Shown here: positions 8,931-18,132 of the stretch, one piece after another
Position numbering within the stretch: the first letter of the stretch is position 1
How the letters are laid out: the number at the start of each line of letters is the position of its first letter
Assembly (NCBI RefSeq): GCF_002013465.1
Contig: NZ_MAFC01000030.1
Span: forward strand, 41,311-105,310
Source: Mycobacterium sp. D16R12
GTDB lineage: Bacteria; Actinomycetota; Actinomycetes; Mycobacteriales; Mycobacteriaceae
Length of the DNA stretch: 64,000 bases
Direction: 5' to 3'
Position numbers and translations under genes: made by a program
The notes under the pieces: model-generated
What the model was told of the DNA's origin: nothing
The model's input: only the letters and a program-made list of their open reading frames with translations
Database searches by the model: none

Positions 8931-9512
8931 GTGACGTCTGCCGAACCAGCCCCGTTCCGCGCGGCGGTCGACGCGATGAACTCCGTGACCGCGCGTCCGG
9001 AAATCGAGCTGGGCACTATTCGTCCCCCGCAGCGACTGGCTCCGTTCAGCTACGCACTCGGCGCGGAAATCAAGCATCTCGACACCGATAACGTGCCCGA
9101 ACAATCCGAGGGCGACGCCTTCGGCAGGCTAATCCTGTTACACGACCCCGAGGGTGATGAGGCGTGGAACGGCACCATGAGGCTGGTGGCCTACATCCAG
9201 GCCGATCTGGATGCCTCAGAGGCCGTGGACCCGTTGCTGCCGGAGGTCGCGTGGAGCTGGCTCGTGGACGCGCTGAACACGCGCACCCCGGACGTGACGG
9301 CGCTGGGCGGGACGGTGACCGCAACCACCTCGGTCCGCTACGGCGATATCGCCGGTCCGGGACGCGCTCACCAGTTGGAGCTACGGGCATCCTGGACCGC
9401 CACCGGTACCGATATCGGAACTCACGTCGAGGCGTTCTGCGAGGTACTAGAGCATGCCGCCGGCCTCCCACCGGTCGGTGTGACCGATCTGGGGTCGCGC
9501 CACCGCGCCTAG
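8931..9512 (+). CDS. DUF3000 family protein
   Basis: The 193-residue protein belongs to the actinobacterial DUF3000 family and matches Rv2680; no function is known to me. It has no signal peptide or membrane helix, a PPQRLAPFSYALGAE segment near the start, and a central stretch LILLHDPEGDEAWNGTMRLVAYIQ. The C-terminal half has alternating strands with SVRYGDIAGPGRAHQLELRASW-like character. The frame is open upstream into the hemE promoter region, but a GTG before TSAEPAPF gives the usual length. It lies 22 bp before the RNase D-like gene and is probably co-transcribed with it. Confidence 0.8.
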   Translation: MTSAEPAPFRAAVDAMNSVTARPEIELGTIRPPQRLAPFSYALGAEIKHLDTDNVPEQSEGDAFGRLILLHDPEGDEAWNGTMRLVAYIQADLDASEAVDPLLPEVAWSWLVDALNTRTPDVTALGGTVTATTSVRYGDIAGPGRAHQLELRASWTATGTDIGTHVEAFCEVLEHAAGLPPVGVTDLGSRHRA

Positions 9513-9534
9513 GGCCTACGCTGCTGATTCAGAT

Positions 9535-10746
9535 ATGGACAACGACTCCGAGCTTCCCGAACCGACACCACTGCTTCGCCCCGCCGAAGGGGTGCCGCCG
9601 CTCACCGCCTCGACGGATGAAATCCGCACGGCCGCACAACGTTTGGCGTCCGGAACCGGAGCCTTCGCCGTCGACGCCGAGCGCGCCTCCGGATTCCGGT
9701 ACTCCAACCGGGCCTACCTGATCCAGATTCGCCGACGCGGCGCCGGATCGGTGCTACTGGACCCGACGAATGTTCCGGACGCACTGGGGCCGATCGTCGA
9801 GGTGCTGAGCGCCGACGAATGGATCTTGCATGCCGCCGACCAGGATCTACCCTGCCTGGCCGAATTGGAGATGAGACCGCCGTCGCTCTATGACACCGAG
9901 CTGGCCGGGCGGCTGGCCGGATTCGAGAAGGTGAACCTGGCGGCGATGGTGCATCGGCTGCTGGGTCTGGGTCTGGCCAAGGGACACGGCGCCGCCGACT
10001 GGTCCAAACGTCCCCTGCCGGACGACTGGCTCAACTACGCGGCACTAGACGTCGAGGTGCTCATCGAACTGCGCGAGAAGATCGCCGAAGTTCTCGACGA
10101 GCAAGACAAGACCGAATGGGCCCGGCAGGAATTCGAATACCTTGCGCACATGACGGCCTCGGCGACGCGGCGGGACAACTGGCGTCGCACCTCCGGAATC
10201 CACAAGATACGCAAACCCGGCCAGTTGGCGGCCGTCCGCGAACTATGGCTCAGCCGTGATGAACTGGCGCGCGCACGAGACGTGGCCCCCGGCCGGACGC
10301 TACCCGATTCGGCGATCGTCGAAGCCGCGATGGCCGACCCGAAGACACGGAACGAACTGATCGCCCTTCCGGTGTTCGGCGGTCCCCGGCAGAAACAGCA
10401 AGCCGATCGTTGGCTCACGGCGCTGGCGAAAGCCCGCAGCGCGGACACCCCTCCACCGGTCAATGAACCCACCATCGGGCCACCGCCGGTATCGCGATGG
10501 TCCCGACGCAAGCCCGAGGCCTACGCGCGTTTGGAAGCCGCGCGCACAGCCCTGTCGGCACTCTCCGAAGAGATCTCGGTGCCCGTGGAGAACATTGTCA
10601 CCCCGGAGATTGTGCGACGGCTCTGCTGGGACTGGAACGGCACTGGGGACGTCGAGGAACTACTGGCCGGCCACGGCGCGCGCCCATGGCAACGGGAACT
10701 GACGGTGCCGATCCTCACCGCGACGCTGACCGACGGCCGGGGCTAA
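9535..10746 (+). CDS. RNase D-like 3'-5' exonuclease with HRDC domain
   Basis: The 403-residue protein matches Rv2681. The N-terminal half is a DEDD exonuclease: AVDAERASGFRY supplies the first Asp/Glu pair near residue 47, LHAADQDLPCL the second Asp, and LNYAALDVEVL the YxxxD segment near residue 170. Residues of about 215-290 form an HRDC nucleic-acid-binding helix bundle, and a second helical region follows. It probably trims structured RNA 3' ends. A convergent hairpin follows its stop. Confidence 0.88.
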   Translation: MDNDSELPEPTPLLRPAEGVPPLTASTDEIRTAAQRLASGTGAFAVDAERASGFRYSNRAYLIQIRRRGAGSVLLDPTNVPDALGPIVEVLSADEWILHAADQDLPCLAELEMRPPSLYDTELAGRLAGFEKVNLAAMVHRLLGLGLAKGHGAADWSKRPLPDDWLNYAALDVEVLIELREKIAEVLDEQDKTEWARQEFEYLAHMTASATRRDNWRRTSGIHKIRKPGQLAAVRELWLSRDELARARDVAPGRTLPDSAIVEAAMADPKTRNELIALPVFGGPRQKQQADRWLTALAKARSADTPPPVNEPTIGPPPVSRWSRRKPEAYARLEAARTALSALSEEISVPVENIVTPEIVRRLCWDWNGTGDVEELLAGHGARPWQRELTVPILTATLTDGRG

Positions 10747-10759
10747 CTCGCCGACACGC

Positions 10760-10790
10760 CGCGTTTTGCGTCGGCTACTCGCGAAACGCG
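10760..10790. terminator. Hairpin between convergent RNase D-like gene and dxs
   Basis: CGCGTTTTGCG (10760-10770) can pair with CGCGAAACGCG (10780-10790) over 11 bp with one G-T pair, around a 9 base loop. It sits in the 70 bp gap between convergent genes and probably serves as a two-way terminator. The same gap carries the 18 bp repeat TCGCCGACACGCCGCGTT, shared with the msrB-hemQ gap. Confidence 0.5.
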
Positions 10791-10816
10791 TCGAAAACCG
10801 GAGTCTCGATGTGTGA

Positions 10817-12730
10817 CTAGTCGATCTGTTCGGAAACCGAATTATCGGCTGTCTCGCGGCTCATCGCGGCCACCCAGCCAGTGATCTTGCGAGCGATGTG
10901 CTGATCGGTCAGACCGAGCTGCTCAAGTACCTGCCCCCGGGACCCATGGTCCAGGAACTGCTGCGGCACACCGATATCCCGACTCGGCACATCGACATCG
11001 GCGTCTTGCATCGCCTTGGTCACAGCGCTACCCGCACCGCCGTGCACGCCGCTGTCCTCCAGGGTCACCACCAACCGATGCTGCCTGGCCAGCCCGACCA
11101 CGTACGAGGGCACCGGCAGCACCCACCGCGGGTCGACGACAGTGACCCCGATGCCCTGCTTGCCAAGCCTCTCGGCCGTCGCCAACGCGGTCGACGCGAA
11201 CGGGCCGACCGCCACCAACAGCACATCGGCGTGCAATCCGCCCGCGGGCCTGGCCAACACATCGACGCCGTCGCGACGCTCGACCGCCGGGATATCTTCG
11301 CCGACTTCGCCTTTGGGAAAACGCAGCGCGGTCGGCCCATCATCGAACGCCAGCGCTTCGGTCAGCTCTTCACGCAGCCGCGAAGCATCACGCGGCGCAG
11401 CGACCCGCATTCCAGGCACCACGTTCAGGATCGACAGGTCCCACATGCCGTTGTGGCTGGCCCCGTCGCTTCCGGTGATCCCCGCCCGGTCCAGCACGAA
11501 TGTCACCGGAAGCTTGTGCAGCGCAACGTCCATCATCACCTGATCGAACGCACGGTTCAGGAAGGTGGAGTAGATCGCCACCACGGGGTGCAGGCCGCCC
11601 ATCGCGAGCCCCGCAGCGGAGGTGACGGCATGCTGTTCGGCGATACCGACGTCGAAGAGCCGATCGGGGAAACGCTCACCGAACTTGCTGAGCCCTGTCG
11701 GTCCCGGCATGGCCGCGGTGATCGCCACGATGTTGCGGTGTTCGCTTGCCACATCGATGAGCGAGTCGGAGAACACCGATGTCCAGCCCAGCGCCGAAGC
11801 CTTGATGGAGCGGCCGGTCTTCGGGTCGATGATGCCGGTGGAATGCATCTGCTCGGCCTCGTCGTCCTCGGCAGGCGCATACCCCATGCCCTTGCGGGTA
11901 ATCACGTGCACGATCACCGGGCCGCCATAACCACGGGCCCGGCGCAGCGCATCCTCAACCGCATGCTCGTCGTGACCATCAACGGGCCCAACGTATTTGA
12001 TCCCCAGATCGGTGAACATCACCTGTGGCGATACCGCGTCCTTGACCCCTACTTTGAGGCTGTGCATCAACGCGTAGGCCAACGGTCCCACCACCGGCAT
12101 ACCGCGCAGCAGCTTCCGGCTCTCGTCGAGCACCTTCTCGTAGGTGGGCGTGAGCCGCAGCCCGGCCAGATGCGAGGCGAGCCCACCGATGGTCGGTGCA
12201 TAGCTTCGCCCGTTGTCGTTGACGACGATGATGATGCGCCGATCGGCGGCCGCGATGTTGTTCAGAGCCTCCCAGCACATGCCGCCGGTGAGTGCGCCAT
12301 CGCCAACCACCGCGACGACATGGCGACGGCGTTGCCCGGTCAGTTCGAATGCCTTCGCGAGACCGTCCGCGTAGGACAGCGCCGTCGACGCGTGACTGGA
12401 TTCCACCCAATCGTGTTCGCTCTCGGCCCGACACGGGTACCCCGACAGCCCGTCCTTCTGGCGCAGGGTGTCGAAGTCTCCGGAACGGCCGGTCAGGATC
12501 TTGTGCACATACGCCTGATGCCCGGTGTCGAAGATGATCGGGTCATACGGGGACTCGAACACGCGATGGAGAGCCAGCGTCAGCTCGACGACACCCAGGT
12601 TGGGTCCCAGATGACCGCCGGTCGCGGCGACCTTATGGATCAGGAACTCGCGAATCTCGTCGGCGAGCAAGTCCAGCTCTCGCTTCGAGAGACCCTGCAG
12701 GTCACCCGGCCCTCTGATGTCGTCAAGCAT
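10817..12730 (-). CDS. dxs: 1-deoxy-D-xylulose-5-phosphate synthase
   Basis: Dxs condenses pyruvate with glyceraldehyde 3-phosphate using thiamine diphosphate, the first step of the MEP isoprenoid pathway that supplies decaprenyl phosphate and menaquinone. The 637-residue protein shows the thiamine-binding GDGALTGGMCWEALNN region ending in NDN (near residue 150-175), HASTALSYADG, the DRAGITGSDGASHNG segment and the transketolase C-terminal domain. It matches Rv2682c (dxs1). The ATG gives the usual N-terminus and lies 21 bp downstream of nhaA's stop, so the two may be co-transcribed. Confidence 0.96.
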   Translation of the reverse strand: MLDDIRGPGDLQGLSKRELDLLADEIREFLIHKVAATGGHLGPNLGVVELTLALHRVFESPYDPIIFDTGHQAYVHKILTGRSGDFDTLRQKDGLSGYPCRAESEHDWVESSHASTALSYADGLAKAFELTGQRRRHVVAVVGDGALTGGMCWEALNNIAAADRRIIIVVNDNGRSYAPTIGGLASHLAGLRLTPTYEKVLDESRKLLRGMPVVGPLAYALMHSLKVGVKDAVSPQVMFTDLGIKYVGPVDGHDEHAVEDALRRARGYGGPVIVHVITRKGMGYAPAEDDEAEQMHSTGIIDPKTGRSIKASALGWTSVFSDSLIDVASEHRNIVAITAAMPGPTGLSKFGERFPDRLFDVGIAEQHAVTSAAGLAMGGLHPVVAIYSTFLNRAFDQVMMDVALHKLPVTFVLDRAGITGSDGASHNGMWDLSILNVVPGMRVAAPRDASRLREELTEALAFDDGPTALRFPKGEVGEDIPAVERRDGVDVLARPAGGLHADVLLVAVGPFASTALATAERLGKQGIGVTVVDPRWVLPVPSYVVGLARQHRLVVTLEDSGVHGGAGSAVTKAMQDADVDVPSRDIGVPQQFLDHGSRGQVLEQLGLTDQHIARKITGWVAAMSRETADNSVSEQID

Positions 12731-12751
12731 CAGGTCAGTCTACGCAGCGAT

Positions 12752-14050
12752 TCAGATTTGGTCGCTTGGAGCAGAGCCAAAAACATCGGGCACTCCATCG
12801 TGGTCGGCATCGAGGCTCTCCTTGGCCTCGATGCGCTGATATGCCCGGTTGCGCAGCCTCAGCACGACCGAGGCCACGGCCGCCGACGTCAACGATCCGG
12901 CGAGCACGCCGACCTTGACGTGCTCGGCGGCCGATCCGGCGCCGAACGCCAATTCGCCGATGAGCAGCGACACCGTGAAGCCGATACCGGCCAGCAGGGC
13001 CACACCGACGATATCCAGCCAGCTCAGATCGTCATCGAGACTGGCCCGCGTGAACCGCGCCAACAGATACGTCGTCAAGAAGATCCCGATCGGCTTACCC
13101 ACCAGCAGGCCCAGGACCACGCCCAAAGCCACCGGATCCAGCAGCGCCTGCCACAGCCCGGAGAAGCCGCCGAGGGTGACGCCCGCAGCGAAGAACGCGA
13201 ACACCGGCACCGCGACACCCGCCGACAGCGGTCGCAGCCGGTGCTCGAATCGCTCGGCCATGCCGTGCACATCAGTACGCCCGTCCCGCCTCAATACCGG
13301 CACGGTGAATCCCAGCAGCACGCCCGCCACGGTGGCGTGCACCCCCGAGGCGTGCACCAAAGCCCACGCGGACAGTGCCAGCGGCACCAGCAGCCACCAT
13401 TCCCGGCGGCGGCGCTGCACCGCCAGCGCGAAGAGCGCGAGCGGAATGAGCGCGAGGCCCAGCGGCCCCCAATGCAGCTCATCGGTATAGAAGACCGCGA
13501 TCACGATGACGGCCAGCAGATCGTCCACCACCGCCAGGGTGAGCAGAAATGTGCGCAGTGCGGACGGCAGATGCGTTGAAATCACGGCGAGCACGGCGAG
13601 CGCGAAGGCGATATCGGTGGCGGTGGGGATTGCCCAGCCGCGCATCGCCTCGCCACCTCCGGACGCGTTCACCGCCAGATAGATGGCGGCCGGAACGAGC
13701 ATGCCGCCGATGGCAGCGACGATCGGCAGCGCGGCCCGCCCCGGGTCGCGCAGATCCCCCGCCACGAATTCACGCTTCAGTTCCACACCCACGACGAAGA
13801 AGAAGATCGCCAGCAGCCCATCGGTGGCCCAGCCCGCGAGAGTCAGGTTCAGGTGCAACCGCTCCGGCCCGACGGTGATGGCACCCAGCCGGTAGTACCA
13901 CGAGCTCCACGGCGAGTTGGCCCAGAGCAGTGCGGTCAGCGCCGCCACCACCAGCAGCACGCCGCCGACGGTTTCCTTACGCAAAATCCCGGCGACGCGG
14001 GAGGACTCCGCCCACGATCCGCGGGTAAAGACGCGTTGACTCAGGCGCAT
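12752..14050 (-). CDS. nhaA: Na+/H+ antiporter NhaA
   Basis: NhaA exchanges cytoplasmic sodium for external protons. The protein has about twelve hydrophobic helices, with family signatures IFFFVVGVELKREF, the PTATDIAFALAVLA motif with transport Asp residues, and VVDDLLAVIVIAVFY. The ATG at MRLSQRVF gives 432 residues and the usual family start. A GTG 57 bases further upstream is also possible and lies just after a TATAAAGT element (14120-14127, minus strand), which would make that longer form nearly leaderless. No nhaR-like regulator is adjacent. Confidence 0.9.
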   Translation of the reverse strand: MRLSQRVFTRGSWAESSRVAGILRKETVGGVLLVVAALTALLWANSPWSSWYYRLGAITVGPERLHLNLTLAGWATDGLLAIFFFVVGVELKREFVAGDLRDPGRAALPIVAAIGGMLVPAAIYLAVNASGGGEAMRGWAIPTATDIAFALAVLAVISTHLPSALRTFLLTLAVVDDLLAVIVIAVFYTDELHWGPLGLALIPLALFALAVQRRRREWWLLVPLALSAWALVHASGVHATVAGVLLGFTVPVLRRDGRTDVHGMAERFEHRLRPLSAGVAVPVFAFFAAGVTLGGFSGLWQALLDPVALGVVLGLLVGKPIGIFLTTYLLARFTRASLDDDLSWLDIVGVALLAGIGFTVSLLIGELAFGAGSAAEHVKVGVLAGSLTSAAVASVVLRLRNRAYQRIEAKESLDADHDGVPDVFGSAPSDQI

Positions 14051-14150
14051 GGGTCGGTGTCCGTTCTGCTGGCAGGGCAAAGTACCGCCGACCAGACTTC
14101 CCGGCACACCCGAGGAGTTACTTTATAAGATCTTTACGCCCGGCGCCGTC

Positions 14151-15317
14151 TCATCGGGTGAGCAGCGCGAAGCTTTCGATGTGATGAGTGAGCGGGAACG
14201 CATCGAACAGCCGCAGCTCACGCACCCGATACCCGCGTTCTAGGTACAACCCCACATCGCGCGCGAATGCCGCTGCCTCACAACCGATATGGATGACTCT
14301 CGGCACGCCGGCATCGGCGATTCGCCCGATGACCTCACGCCCGGCACCCGCGCGGGGCGGGTCCAGCACTGCGACATCGGCCTTGCCCAGGTCGCGCATG
14401 GCGTTGCGCACCGAACCGCAGATCATGGTGACCTGACGCAGATCTCCCAGCGCACCCTTGGCGCTCCGGAATGCCGGACGTGAGGTGTCGACACTGACAA
14501 CCCGTCCCGTGCGTCCCACCGCCTCCCCGAGCACCGCCGCGAAGACTCCGACACCGCCGTACAAGTCCCAGGCACTCATGCCCGGCTCCAGCTCGGCCCA
14601 TTCGGAGACCAGCTGACTGTAGGTGCTCGCGGCGTCGCGATGTGCTTGCCAGAACGCCGTCACCGGTACCAACCAGAGCCGGTCGCCGACCTTCTGAACC
14701 GCAACGTCCTCGCCTTCGACCACCGAACGCCCGCGCAGCACGTGGCGTCGCCCCTGATCGTCCAGTACGGCATGCAGCGGACCCTCGGAACCGAGATCCG
14801 GTTCATCCAGCCCATCGAGCAATCCCGGCACCACCTGGGCACAGCGCAGGTCGGTCACCAGCTCGTCGCTGTGATACCGGTGAAAGCCGGGTTGGCCCAA
14901 GGCATTCACGTCCAAACGCACCCGAGTCCGCCACCCCGTGGATTCTCCGGACCCGATCTGTTCGGCCGCACCCTGCCAGTCGTACTTGCCGAGCCGCGCC
15001 AACTGCTGGCTCACCACGTCACCCTTGAGCTCGCGCAGATACGCGGGATCGACGAAAGACAGGTCACAACAACCAGACTCGCCGCTACCGTGCGCGATGG
15101 GACATATCGGATCGATGCGGTGCGGTGACGGGTCCAGGACATCGACGGCGGCGCCATGCCAGAAGCTGGCTTGCCGGTCGTCGGTGATCTGGACACGCAC
15201 CCGCTCGCCCGGTAACGCGTATCTGACGAAGATGACGCGCCCGTCGTGCCGGGCCACCACGCTGCCACCGTTGGCGGGCCCGCCGGTCTGGACCTCGAGG
15301 ATTTCGCCGATTGCCAC
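14151..15317 (-). CDS. TrmA/RlmD-like class I SAM RNA methyltransferase
   Basis: The 388-residue protein matches Rv2689c. Residues 1-65 form a TRAM RNA-binding domain, followed by a small Cys-containing region (CPIAHGSGESGCCDLSF) that may hold an Fe-S or metal site, and then a methyltransferase domain with WDLYGGVGVFAAVLGE as the SAM motif. The late motif VLDPPRAGAG and the catalytic Cys in HIGCEAAAFARD identify a uridine-5-methyltransferase type. Target RNA is not known. Its GTG shares one base with the upstream permease stop (TAGTG), indicating coupled translation. Confidence 0.87.
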   Translation of the reverse strand: MAIGEILEVQTGGPANGGSVVARHDGRVIFVRYALPGERVRVQITDDRQASFWHGAAVDVLDPSPHRIDPICPIAHGSGESGCCDLSFVDPAYLRELKGDVVSQQLARLGKYDWQGAAEQIGSGESTGWRTRVRLDVNALGQPGFHRYHSDELVTDLRCAQVVPGLLDGLDEPDLGSEGPLHAVLDDQGRRHVLRGRSVVEGEDVAVQKVGDRLWLVPVTAFWQAHRDAASTYSQLVSEWAELEPGMSAWDLYGGVGVFAAVLGEAVGRTGRVVSVDTSRPAFRSAKGALGDLRQVTMICGSVRNAMRDLGKADVAVLDPPRAGAGREVIGRIADAGVPRVIHIGCEAAAFARDVGLYLERGYRVRELRLFDAFPLTHHIESFALLTR

Positions 15318-17323
15318 TAGGAGTCGAACCCCCGCCGTGAGTCGCCGGGTGCGGACTGCTCGTCGAGCTCACGGCGACGCTCGGACGAATCAAGCTGCCA
15401 CGGAACGGATGTGACCATGACATTGGGCACGAACAACAGACGCCCCTTGAGTCGCAGCGCGCTCTGGTTGTGCAGCACCTGCTCCCACCAATGCCCCACC
15501 ACATACTCGGGAATGAAGATGCAGACGACCGTGCGCGGCGCTTCCTTGCTGATGCGCTTGACGTAGTCGAGGATCGGCCGGGTGATCTCCCGATACGGGG
15601 AGGCGATCACCTTCAGCGGAGTGCTGAGATCGCTTGTCTCCCAATCCCTGACAAGTTCTCGGGTATCCCGATCGTCAACACTGACGGTGATCGCCTCCAG
15701 GACGTCGGGGCGGGTGGCACGGGCGTAGGCGAGGGCGCGCAGCGTGGGCTGATGCACCTTGGAGACAAGCACGACGGCATGGGTGCGGCTGGGCAGAACC
15801 ACCTCTCCCTCGTGGTTGTCCAGCTCGCGGGCCACCGTGTTGTAGTGCTTGTGGATCATCTTCATGAGCACGAACAGCAGACCCATTGCCAGGATCGCGA
15901 TCCATGCTCCGGCAAGGAATTTGGTGACCAGGACGACTATCAGCACTGTGCCGGTCATGATGAAACCGATGGTGTTGATGATGCGCGAGCGGATCATCTT
16001 GCCGCGTACCGCCGGGTCGGTCTCGGTCTTGAGCAGCCGGGTCCAGTGCCGCACCATGCCGATCTGACTGAGCGTGAAGGACACGAAGACGCCGACAATG
16101 TACAGCTGGATGAGCGCGGTCACCTCGGCCTTGAACGCCACCACGAACAGGATGGCGACTGCCGACAGGAAGATGATGCCGTTGGAGAACGCCAGCCGGT
16201 CGCCGCGTGTGTGCAGCTGGCGCGGCAGGTAACGGTCCTGCGCCAGAATCGATCCGAGTACCGGGAATCCGTTGAACGCGGTATTGGCGGCCAGCACCAG
16301 GATGAGGGCCGTCACCACGGTGATGAACACGAAGCCAATCCGGAAGTCACCGAACACCGCCTCGGCGAGCTGGGCGACCAGGGTCTTCTGGTGGTAATTG
16401 GCAGGTGCACCCACCAGCTGTGTGGCGGGGTCTTCGGCGATCTTGGCGCCGGTGCGTTCGGCCAGCAGGATGATGCCCATGAACAGGGTGATGGCGACTC
16501 CGCCGAGGAGCAACAGCGTGGTGGCCGCGTTGCGCGACTTGGGTTTCCGGAAGGCAGGCACACCATTGCTGATCGCTTCCACACCCGTCAACGCCGCACA
16601 CCCCGACGAGAAAGCCCGCGCGACAAGGAACACCAGCGCAAAGCCCAGGAGACCGTCGCCTTCGCCATGCATCTCGAAGGAGGCCGATTCCGCCTTCAGC
16701 GGGGTTCCCAGCACGTAGATCTGGAACAGCCCCCAGCCCAACATGAGGTACATGCTGACCATGAACGCATACGTGGGAATCGCGAACGCGGCGCCCGATT
16801 CGCGGACTCCGCGCAGATTCATCGACATCAGGATCACGATGGCGACCACCGCGAAGGTGACCTTGTGCTGCGCGACTAGCGGGATGGCCGAGCCGATGTT
16901 CGACATCGCCGAGGACATGGACACGGCAACGGTCAACACGTAATCCACCAGCAGGGCGCTACCGACCGTCAGGCCCGCGGTAGGCCCGAGATTGGTGGTG
17001 ACCACCTCGTAGTCGCCGCCACCGGAAGGATAGGCGTGCACGTTCTGCCGATAACTGGCGACCACGACCATCATGACCGCGGCGACCGCAAGTCCGATCC
17101 ACGGCGTCAACGCATAGGCGGACATGCCCGCCACCGAGAGCACCAGGAAGATTTCCTCGGGCGCATACGCCACCGAGGACAGGGCGTCCGAGGCGAAAAC
17201 CGGTAGCGCGATGCGCTTCGGCAGCAGGGTATGGCCAAGGCTGTCACTGCGAAACGGTCGGCCGATTACCAGGCGTCGAGCCGCCGTCGACAGCTTGGAA
17301 AGCGTAGACACGAACGCCAACAT
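15317..17323 (-). CDS. APC-superfamily permease, KimA-like potassium symporter
   Basis: The 668-residue protein (Rv2690c-like) has twelve hydrophobic helices followed by a cytosolic domain of about 180 residues. Its segments resemble the proton-coupled potassium importer KimA of Bacillus: SDALSSVAYAPEEI near residue 45, SYRQNVHAYPSGGGDYEV, SALLVDYVLTVAVS, AFSSGCAALTGVEAISNG and LVLAANTAFNGFP. The match was made from memory of KimA, so potassium as substrate is an inference, supported by the divergent ceoB-ceoC potassium regulators. The start is either this ATG or a GTG four codons later; neither has a clear ribosome site. Confidence 0.83.
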   Translation of the reverse strand: MLAFVSTLSKLSTAARRLVIGRPFRSDSLGHTLLPKRIALPVFASDALSSVAYAPEEIFLVLSVAGMSAYALTPWIGLAVAAVMMVVVASYRQNVHAYPSGGGDYEVVTTNLGPTAGLTVGSALLVDYVLTVAVSMSSAMSNIGSAIPLVAQHKVTFAVVAIVILMSMNLRGVRESGAAFAIPTYAFMVSMYLMLGWGLFQIYVLGTPLKAESASFEMHGEGDGLLGFALVFLVARAFSSGCAALTGVEAISNGVPAFRKPKSRNAATTLLLLGGVAITLFMGIILLAERTGAKIAEDPATQLVGAPANYHQKTLVAQLAEAVFGDFRIGFVFITVVTALILVLAANTAFNGFPVLGSILAQDRYLPRQLHTRGDRLAFSNGIIFLSAVAILFVVAFKAEVTALIQLYIVGVFVSFTLSQIGMVRHWTRLLKTETDPAVRGKMIRSRIINTIGFIMTGTVLIVVLVTKFLAGAWIAILAMGLLFVLMKMIHKHYNTVARELDNHEGEVVLPSRTHAVVLVSKVHQPTLRALAYARATRPDVLEAITVSVDDRDTRELVRDWETSDLSTPLKVIASPYREITRPILDYVKRISKEAPRTVVCIFIPEYVVGHWWEQVLHNQSALRLKGRLLFVPNVMVTSVPWQLDSSERRRELDEQSAPGDSRRGFDS

Positions 17324-17442
17324 TAGGCCACGCGAGCAATCGCGGTACGGTCTCACTTGACATCGCTGTGTCGGGTGCCGTGACGCGGCGTTCAGCATCG
17401 CGGTGCGTACTAAGACGAACGCCTATCCAGAAGGGTCTACCG

Positions 17443-18132
17443 GTGCGAGTAGTGGTGATGGGCTGCGGGCGTGTGGGCGCCGCGCTGGCCGGAGGCCTGG
17501 CCAGGATCGGCCACGAGGTGGCGATCATCGACAAGGAAGCCTCCGCGTTCAACCGGCTCAGCCCCGAATTCACTGGCGAACGCATCGTCGGCATGGGTTT
17601 TGATCGCGATGTCTTGTTGAGGGCCGGGATCGAGCGGGCACAGGCGTTCGCCGCGGTCTCCTCCGGTGACAACTCGAACATCATCTCGGCCCGGGCGGCC
17701 CGCGAGACTTTCGGCGTCGAGCGCGTGGTGGCCCGTATCTACGACGCCAAGCGTGCCGCCGTCTACGAGCGCCTCGGCATTCCGACCGTCGCCACCGTGC
17801 CGTGGACGACAGATCGTCTGCTGCATGCCCTCACCCGGGAAAGCGACACAACCAAGTGGCGTGATCCGTCCGGTTCGGTGGTCGTCACCGAGCTCGCGCT
17901 GCACGAAGAGTGGATAGGCAAGCGCGTCACGGCGTTGGAGACCGCCACCGGTGCACGGGCGGCCTTCATCATCCGATTCGGCACGGGTGTGCTTCCCGAC
18001 ACCAAGACGGTCATCCAGGACGGTGACGAGGTCTACGTGTCAGCGGTATCCGGACGCGCCGCCGAGGCCATGGCGATCGCAGCGCAGCCGCCGGGCGAGG
18101 ATGCCGACGATGACCATGGGGGTGCCCGATGA
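17443..18132 (+). CDS. ceoB: RCK-type potassium transport regulator CeoB (TrkA family)
   Basis: The 229-residue protein has an N-terminal Rossmann RCK domain that binds NAD/nucleotide (VVVMGCGRVGAALAGGLA, then VAIIDKEASAF) and a C-terminal TrkA-C domain from about residue 145. It regulates potassium uptake at the membrane from the cytoplasm and matches Rv2691. The frame extends 25 codons upstream, but an AGAAGGG 8 bases before the GTG supports the start given. Its stop overlaps the ceoC ATG by four bases (ATGA). Confidence 0.92.
   Translation: MRVVVMGCGRVGAALAGGLARIGHEVAIIDKEASAFNRLSPEFTGERIVGMGFDRDVLLRAGIERAQAFAAVSSGDNSNIISARAARETFGVERVVARIYDAKRAAVYERLGIPTVATVPWTTDRLLHALTRESDTTKWRDPSGSVVVTELALHEEWIGKRVTALETATGARAAFIIRFGTGVLPDTKTVIQDGDEVYVSAVSGRAAEAMAIAAQPPGEDADDDHGGAR

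Noticed and set aside
10898..13579. 893-codon plus-strand open frame opposite dxs and nhaA
   Set aside because: It mirrors the codon pattern of real genes on the other strand; His/Arg/Gln-rich translation without any domain.
15470..16879. 469-codon plus-strand open frame opposite the KimA-like gene
   Set aside because: Antisense shadow in high-GC DNA; no recognisable motif or ribosome site.
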